From CAZRDB01 sp964598695 (GTDB taxonomy: Bacteria > Armatimonadota > Zipacnadia > UBA1398), in the NCBI GenBank assembly GCA_964598695.1, contig CAZRDB010000221.1, forward strand, positions 1 to 7,717: DNA of 7,717 nucleotides. Direction: 5' to 3'. Below the pieces are notes generated by a model, which saw only the letters and a program-made list of their open reading frames with translations, was not told the DNA's origin and did not search any database. This document shows, piece by piece, positions 1-5,066 of the stretch (positions are counted from its first letter, which is position 1; the number at the start of each line of letters is the position of its first letter). Position numbers and translations under genes: made by a program.

Positions 1-37
1 GGCAGGTCTTGCCCGTGTTGGGGTTCCCGGCGAGGGC
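1..37 (-). CDS. feoB: FeoB-type ferrous iron transporter, N-terminal G1 motif only (partial, cut by window edge)
   Basis: Read on the minus strand, bases 37 to 1 encode ALAGNPNTGKTC. This is the G1/P-loop (GxxxxGKT) in the form typical of FeoB, the inner-membrane Fe(II) transporter with an N-terminal G-protein domain. In FeoB this motif lies within roughly the first 20 residues, so the gene would start just upstream and run off the left edge. The frame has no ATG, GTG or TTG between the motif and base 190. The nearest ATG (39-37) is one base out of frame: adding one base after it would give M-x-LAGNPN. Either the start is non-canonical, or there is a frameshift or sequence error, or this is a broken copy. 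The upstream stretch (about 40-110) is visibly poorer in GC than the genes, as expected of an intergenic region. The motif is clear, but only 12 residues are visible; other TRAFAC GTPases (Era/EngA-like) are less likely because they usually have NVGKS here. Confidence 0.55.
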
Positions 38-189
38 ATGGCCAGCAAAGTTAGATGTATCGCACTTAGTGTTCGTGTTCAGGTAACCTCTTCGTACGTA
101 CGAGGAACATGCGGCAGTCAGAGAGAAGCACCCGCCGCAGCCATCTCGGCGAGTGCTCGCATCCCCACACCGTGCGCGAGAGAGCCTTC
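38..189. other. Intergenic region between the Cys4 small protein and the FeoB motif, with two short palindromes
   Basis: This spacer of about 150 bases holds no convincing gene. Bases 40-110 are clearly AT-richer than the rest of the window. Two short palindromes sit here: AGGTAACCT (81-89) and the perfect 12-base TCGTACGTACGA (92-103). The first has AGG/CCT arms loosely reminiscent of DtxR/IdeR half sites, but it is too short to call an operator. A 14-codon minus-strand frame (162-118) reads RALAEMAAAGASL before its stop, which faintly resembles the FeoA core RxLxEMGxxPGxxL. I saw no good sigma-70 promoter and no rho-independent terminator. Confidence 0.4.
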
Positions 190-363
190 CTAGCCCTTCT
201 CGAGCTTCTTCGGCGCACACAGGCTCTTCTTGCTCGCCGCGGCGCGGCCGCACTTCTCACAGATGAACCGTGGGTCACGGACGAGCGGCCGGACGTCCTT
301 CAGCCGGAAGCTCCCCTTCGCCAGCTTGCACAGCGGCACTCCCGCAAGACTCTCCTTCGCCAT
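190..363 (-). CDS. Small four-cysteine (zinc-ribbon-like) protein, 57 residues, conserved-hypothetical type
   Basis: A 57-residue protein starting MAKESLAGV and ending PKKLEKG. The function is unknown. It has four cysteines: C12, a CEKC pair at C35/C38 within FICEKCGRAA, and C49 within LCAPKKL. The spacing C-x2-C-x10-C-x-P-K-K looks like a metal-binding knuckle, and I recall similar short proteins with a CxxCGR...LCxPKK core annotated as hypothetical in anaerobic and delta-proteobacterial genomes. It is basic (about 20% Lys/Arg) with no signal peptide or membrane segment, so it is probably cytoplasmic. The start is well supported: GGGAGG lies six bases upstream of the ATG. It begins 54 bases after the TolC stop, with no terminator between, so it may be read through from the efflux operon. 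It also lies directly upstream of the FeoB motif, so a role in metal handling is possible but unproven. Gene existence is likely; function is not assigned. Confidence 0.75.
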   Translation of the reverse strand: MAKESLAGVPLCKLAKGSFRLKDVRPLVRDPRFICEKCGRAAASKKSLCAPKKLEKG

Positions 364-369
364 CTGAGG

Positions 370-375
370 CCTCCC
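370..375 (-). promoter_or_regulatory. Shine-Dalgarno of the Cys4 small protein
   Basis: On the minus strand GGGAGG is followed by the six-base spacer CCTCAG and then ATG. This near-ideal site is the main reason for calling the short gene real and for choosing its start. Confidence 0.75.
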
Positions 376-417
376 GTTTCCATCGCCCCCCGAGGGGCCG
401 GCCGTCGGCGCGGCGCG

Positions 418-1758
418 TCAGCGTCCGAGCGCGAAGACCAGCTCGGCGGCGGCGACGCGCACATCGTAGACCGCGGACGCGTGTTCCGTCTTCACGGCGA
501 GGCGCGCATCCTCGGCCGCCAGGAGGTCGGTGAGCGGGATCAGCTCGTTGGCGTAGCTGACGCCGGCGAGGTCGACGGCCTCCTCGGCGCTGGCGAGCGC
601 GGCCTCGGCCGTCCGGACCCGCTCGCGCGCCGCGCCCAGGTTCAGGAACGCCTGCGTCACCTGCAGCGTGATCCCGTCGAGCTGGGACTGGGTCTGCGCG
701 TCGACGCGCTCGATCTGGGCCCGCGCGCGGTCGGCGGCGCTCCGGGACTCACGCCCGTCGAGGATGCTCCAGGAGAGGCCCAGGCCGATCGCCCAGCGGC
801 CCGTCTGCGGCATCGCGCTCGAGCGGAGGAAGTCCCACTGCGCGAACAGGCCGACCTGCGGATCGTCGCCGGCCCGGGCGAGGTCGACCCCTGCCTGCGC
901 CGCGCGGCGGTAGGCCCGCATCATCGCGACCTCGGGCCGGGCTTCCTTCGCCTCATCGAGCGCGCCCGGCAGCTCCGGGGGCAGCTCGGCCTCGCCGTAC
1001 CGGCCCGAGACCGCAAGCGTCGTATCGGCCGGCGCGCCGAGCACCGCGCGCAGCGCGGCCAGCGCGACAGCATGGCCGTTGCGGGCGCGGGTCAGCCCCT
1101 CCTCGGCCCCCGTGCGGGCCACGTCGGCGCGGAGGGCGTCGAGCTTGGGGATCAGCCCCACCTCGAACATGCGCTGGGTCGCCTCGGCCTGCGCGGCCAG
1201 GGCCTCGAGGTGCTCCTCGGCGACCGCGACCCTGTCGGCGGCCTCGAGCACACCGAAGTAGGCGAGCACCGCATCGTGCGCGACGGCCTGGCGCTCGCGG
1301 GAGGCGCCCGCGACGGCGACCTCTTTCATCGCCTCGGCTTGGTCCTTGCGGGCGCCGGCCCGGCCGGCGGTGTAGATCGGGATCTGCAGGGCGAGGCCGA
1401 GGTCCCAGTTCTGGCGCTCGCCGTAGACGAGCGTTCCCATCGCCGGGATCGTGAAGCGCGGAGAGGTCTCGAGCAGCGTGGCGCGGCCGGTGAGGCTGAG
1501 CCGTGGGTCATCGGCGCCGCGCGCGGCTCGGAGGTCGGCCTCGGCCGCGCGCACCTCGGCGTGGGCCGCGGTCAGCCGCGGGTTGTGGGCGAGGGCCAGG
1601 GCGACGCACTCCTCGAGATCGAGGGGCCGCCCGGCCGCCTGCTCCCACGCGGGCGCAGGAGTCGCCGGGGGCTCCTGGGCCGCGAGGGGGAGCGCGAGCG
1701 TGGCAAGCACCAGGGCCCACCGGAGTCCGTGGGCGATCCGGGGCGTATGCGTCGTCAT
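418..1758 (-). CDS. TolC-family outer membrane efflux channel
   Basis: Outer-membrane factor of a tripartite efflux system, 446 residues, within the normal TolC/OprM range. Residues 12-27 form a hydrophobic signal sequence (LRWALVLATLALPLAA) with cleavage expected near residue 27, so the product is exported. Two OEP repeats follow: the first begins LDLEECVALALAHNPRL (46-62), the second around PEVAMMRAYRRAAQAG (275-290). Each half has a beta-strand pair for the barrel (WDLGLALQIPIY, 118-129; WAIGLGLSWSILDG, 322-335) and long alpha-helices for the periplasmic tunnel. The matching segments VGLIPKLDALRADV (200-213) and ANELIPLTDLLAAEDA (403-418) show the internal duplication. There is no lipobox, so it is TolC-like rather than a lipidated OprM type. 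Its ATG overlaps the pump's stop as ATGA, and no strong Shine-Dalgarno is at the usual distance (GGAGAGGA lies about 12 bases away), so translation is probably coupled to that of the pump. The substrate is unknown. Confidence 0.95.
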   Translation of the reverse strand: MTTHTPRIAHGLRWALVLATLALPLAAQEPPATPAPAWEQAAGRPLDLEECVALALAHNPRLTAAHAEVRAAEADLRAARGADDPRLSLTGRATLLETSPRFTIPAMGTLVYGERQNWDLGLALQIPIYTAGRAGARKDQAEAMKEVAVAGASRERQAVAHDAVLAYFGVLEAADRVAVAEEHLEALAAQAEATQRMFEVGLIPKLDALRADVARTGAEEGLTRARNGHAVALAALRAVLGAPADTTLAVSGRYGEAELPPELPGALDEAKEARPEVAMMRAYRRAAQAGVDLARAGDDPQVGLFAQWDFLRSSAMPQTGRWAIGLGLSWSILDGRESRSAADRARAQIERVDAQTQSQLDGITLQVTQAFLNLGAARERVRTAEAALASAEEAVDLAGVSYANELIPLTDLLAAEDARLAVKTEHASAVYDVRVAAAELVFALGR

Positions 1759-4700
1759 CGGGAGACACCGTCCTCTCCGGCGGCCGGCGGGACCGCGCAG
1801 GCCTCGCCCCCGCGCACGGGCCGCCAGCCACGGCGCATCCGCCAGCTCGAGAGCATGTAGTAGAGCACGGGGACGGTCACGCGCGAGAGCAGCAGCGAGG
1901 CAACCTCGCCGGCCATCAGGGCGATCGCGAGGCCCTGGAAGATCGGATCGAAGAGGATGACGCTCGAGCCGACGATGACGGCGGCGGCGGTCAACAGCAT
2001 CGGCCGGAAGCGCACGACGCCCGCGTCGATCACCGCCTCGTCAAGCGCCATGCCCTGCCCCAGCCGCAGCTCGATGAAGTCGACGAGGATGATCGAGTTG
2101 CGGACAACGATGCCGGCGCCGGCGATGAAGCCGATCATCGAGGTGGCGGTGAAGAAGGCGCCCATCGCCCAGTGGCCGGGGAGGATGCCCACGAGCGAGA
2201 AAGGGATTGCGGTCAGGATGATGAGGGGCGTCAGCAGGTCCTGGAACCAGCCGACGACCAGGAAGTAGATCAGCACCATGACGACGGCGAATGCGAGGCC
2301 GAGGTCCCGGAAGACCTCGTAGGTGATGTGCCACTCGCCATCCCACTTCATCGCCAAGCGGTCGGTCATGCGCGGCTGGTGCGTCGTGTAGTGGGCCATC
2401 GTGTAGCCCTCGGGCAGCACGAGCCGGTTGAGCGCGCGGTTCATCGCGAGGATGGCGTAGACCGGCGACTCGGCTTCACCGGCCAGGTCTCCGGTCACGT
2501 AGACCACGGGCTGCAGGTTCTTGTGGTAGATGTTCTGGTCGGCCGTGGTCTCGCGGATCTCGGCCAACTCCCCGATCGGGACCAGCGCCCCGGTCGCCGA
2601 GCTGACACGGACCGCCTTGAGCGCGGCGATGCTCGAGCGACGCTCGCGCGGGTACTCGAGCTGGATCGCGACGTCCTCCTTGTCGGCCGGCACGTGCGCG
2701 AGGCCGACCTGCGCTCCGTCGGTGACGGTCCGCAGCGTCTCGGCGATCTGCTCGGCCGTGATCCCGTGGAGCGCGGCCTTCTCCTTGCGGACGGCGAACT
2801 CGTACTTGGCCTGGGGATCCTGCACGTACCAGTCGACATCGACCACGCCGGGCGTGGTCTCGAAGACCCCGCGCACCTGTGCGGCGACCTCGCGCTGGCG
2901 GTCGTAGTCGGGACCGTAGACCTCGGCGACGAGGGTCTGGAGCACGGGGGGCCCGGGCGGCACCTCGGCGACTTTGACGCTGGCGCCGTACCGGGCGGCG
3001 ATCTCCTGGACCTTGGGCCGCACACGCTTGGCGATGTCGTGGCTCTGGGCCTTGCGGTGGTGGCGCTCGAGCAGGTTGACCTGCACGTCGGCCTCGTACG
3101 GCGCCTGGCGCAGGAAGTAGTGGCGGACAAGGCCGTTGAAGTTGTGCGGCCCCGAGGCGCCCACGTAGGTCTGGGTGTCGGTCACCTCGGGCTCGGCCTG
3201 GGCGACGGCGGCGATCTCCTCGGCGGCGCGCGCCGTCCGTTCGAGGGGCGTGTCCTCCGGCATGTCGATGATGATCTGGAACTCGCTCTTGTTGTCGAAG
3301 GGCAGCATCTTCACCCGAACGAGCTTCACCGCGACCATCGACATCGCGCCGAGCAGCAGCACGACGACAGCGACGAGGAACCCGAGCCGGGTCAGTCGGT
3401 CGTGGAGCAGCCGCCCCATCCACCAGCGGTAGATCCGGGTGGTCGCGCCCTCCTTCTCGCCGTGGTCGTGGCCGCCGCACTTCAGCAGCCGGAGCGAGGC
3501 CCACGGCGAGATCGCGAAGGCGATGACCAGCGAGAAGAGCATCGCGGCCGTCGCGCCGACCGGAATCGGCTTCATGTACGGCCCCATCAGGCCGCGGACG
3601 AACGCCATCGGGAGGATGGCGGCGATGACGGTGAAGGTTGCCAGGATCGTCGGATTGCCGACCTCGTCGACGGCCTCGATGATGACCCGGCTCGCCGGCC
3701 GGCCGCGGTTCTCGGGCAGCCGGTAGTGGCGGACGATGTTCTCGACCACCACGATCGCGTCGTCCACGAGGATGCCGATCGAGAAGATCAGGGCGAACAG
3801 CGTGACGCGGTTCAGGGTGTAGCGGTTCAGGTAGAAGACGAGCAGCGTGAGGGCCAGCGTCACGGGGACCGCGACCAGGACCACGCCCGCCTCGCGCCGG
3901 CCGAGCGTCAGCGCGATCAGCAGCGTGACGGAGAGCGTCGCGATCGCGAGGTGCTTCAGGAGCTCGTTCGACTTCTCGGTGGCCGTCTCGCCGTAGTTGC
4001 GAGTGACGAGTACCTGGACGTCCTTCGGGAACGTCTTGCCGTGCAGCGCCTCGACCTTGCCGAGCAGCTCCTCGGCCACCGCGGCCGCGTTGGTCGCCTT
4101 CCGTTTCGCGATCGCGAGCGTCACGGCCTCGGCCGCGCCGGAGGGAGGCTCGATGCCGGCGTGTGCTTCCTCCCACGCCTTGCCCTGCCCCACCCGGACG
4201 TAGCTGGCGGGCTCCTCGGGGCCGTCGACCACCGTCGCCACGTCGCGCACGTGTACCGACTTGCCCTCGAACACCCCGACGACCACGGCGCCCACGTCCT
4301 CGGGCGTCACGAGGAAGCTGCCGGTCTCGACGAGGAACTCGCGGTCCTGGGACGAGAAGCTCCCGGCCGGGAGCTGCCGGTTGGCGCCGCCGAGCGCTCG
4401 ACCGACCTGCCCCACACTCACCCCGTGGCCGGCGAGGCGCGCCGGGTCGAGCTGGACGCGGACCTGGCGCCGCAACCCGCCGATCAGGGTCGTCTGGCTG
4501 ACCGAGGTGCACTGCTTCAGCTCGTCCTGCACCTGCGCCGCCACCCGACGCAGCTCGTGGCCGTCGTAGCGCGCGCCGTAGAAGGTGAGCGAGAGGATGG
4601 GCACGTCGTCGATCGAGCGCAGCTTGACGAGCGGCTGGCTGGCGCCGTAGGGGATCCGGTCGAAGTTGGAGGCCATCTTGTTCCAGGTGCGAACGAGCGC

Positions 4701-5066
4701 GGTCTCCTCCGGCGTGTTGACCACGAATCGCACGATGGCCATCGCCTGGCCGGGCGCCGAGGTGCTGTACACGTACTCCACGCCCGGGATCTCCCACAGG
4801 AGCTGCTCCATCGGCGTGGTGATCCGCTGCTCGACCTCGCGCGCGCTGGCGCCGGGCATCTGCACGAAGATGTCGATCATGGGAACGATGATCTGCGGCT
4901 CCTCCTCGCGCGGAGTGAGCGAGGCGCCGAAGGCCCCGAGCAGGATCACGGCCACGATGAGCAGCGGCGTGAGCTTCGAGTGGAGGAAGGCGCCGGCGAT
5001 CCGTCCCGCGAGGCCGCGGGCGTGATGGGTCGCGCCCGGAGGGTGCGTGTCGTGGGGCTCGCTCAT
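1755..5066 (-). CDS. RND-superfamily efflux permease (inner-membrane pump, AcrB-like fold)
   Basis: Proton-driven inner-membrane pump of 1103 residues, a normal RND length. I chose the ATG at 5066, not a longer upstream frame, because it overlaps the adaptor stop (ATGA), has GGAGGGGAG upstream, and the protein then opens MSEPHDTHPP before TM1 (about 33-50). The early LTPREEEPQI (50-59) and MPGASAREVEQ (70-80) are typical of RND pumps. TM2-TM6 span about 371-520 and TM7 about 561-580; TM8-TM12 span about 921-1065, with two large periplasmic loops (51-370, 581-920). The TM4 relay GILVDDAIVVVEN has both aspartates (D435, D436) as in drug-type pumps, unlike the CusA-type heavy-metal pumps. In TM10 the position of AcrB Lys940 is arginine (R989 in GIVVRNSIILVDF), which I recall as usual for this LTPREEEPQ group. 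A CGGHDHGEKEG loop (530-540) after TM6 and a His-rich N-terminus (H5, H8, H14, H15) face the cytoplasm. The substrate cannot be predicted. It partners the adaptor upstream and the channel downstream. Confidence 0.96.
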   Translation of the reverse strand: MSEPHDTHPPGATHHARGLAGRIAGAFLHSKLTPLLIVAVILLGAFGASLTPREEEPQIIVPMIDIFVQMPGASAREVEQRITTPMEQLLWEIPGVEYVYSTSAPGQAMAIVRFVVNTPEETALVRTWNKMASNFDRIPYGASQPLVKLRSIDDVPILSLTFYGARYDGHELRRVAAQVQDELKQCTSVSQTTLIGGLRRQVRVQLDPARLAGHGVSVGQVGRALGGANRQLPAGSFSSQDREFLVETGSFLVTPEDVGAVVVGVFEGKSVHVRDVATVVDGPEEPASYVRVGQGKAWEEAHAGIEPPSGAAEAVTLAIAKRKATNAAAVAEELLGKVEALHGKTFPKDVQVLVTRNYGETATEKSNELLKHLAIATLSVTLLIALTLGRREAGVVLVAVPVTLALTLLVFYLNRYTLNRVTLFALIFSIGILVDDAIVVVENIVRHYRLPENRGRPASRVIIEAVDEVGNPTILATFTVIAAILPMAFVRGLMGPYMKPIPVGATAAMLFSLVIAFAISPWASLRLLKCGGHDHGEKEGATTRIYRWWMGRLLHDRLTRLGFLVAVVVLLLGAMSMVAVKLVRVKMLPFDNKSEFQIIIDMPEDTPLERTARAAEEIAAVAQAEPEVTDTQTYVGASGPHNFNGLVRHYFLRQAPYEADVQVNLLERHHRKAQSHDIAKRVRPKVQEIAARYGASVKVAEVPPGPPVLQTLVAEVYGPDYDRQREVAAQVRGVFETTPGVVDVDWYVQDPQAKYEFAVRKEKAALHGITAEQIAETLRTVTDGAQVGLAHVPADKEDVAIQLEYPRERRSSIAALKAVRVSSATGALVPIGELAEIRETTADQNIYHKNLQPVVYVTGDLAGEAESPVYAILAMNRALNRLVLPEGYTMAHYTTHQPRMTDRLAMKWDGEWHITYEVFRDLGLAFAVVMVLIYFLVVGWFQDLLTPLIILTAIPFSLVGILPGHWAMGAFFTATSMIGFIAGAGIVVRNSIILVDFIELRLGQGMALDEAVIDAGVVRFRPMLLTAAAVIVGSSVILFDPIFQGLAIALMAGEVASLLLSRVTVPVLYYMLSSWRMRRGWRPVRGGEACAVPPAAGEDGVSR

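Noticed and set aside
66..278. A 70-codon minus-strand frame overlapping the Cys4 gene
   Set aside because: Its translation is Arg-rich and without features, it overlaps the better-supported 57-residue gene in another frame, and it has no good ribosome binding site.
385..398. Hairpin GCCCC/GGGGC after the TolC stop as a terminator
   Set aside because: The stem is only 5 bp, there is no U-tract on the minus-strand transcript, and a ribosome binding site follows at once.
109..1860. A plus-strand open frame of about 583 codons opposite the TolC and Cys4 genes
   Set aside because: Antisense to a clear TolC-family gene; its Arg/Gly-rich composition arises from the GC bias of the true strand.
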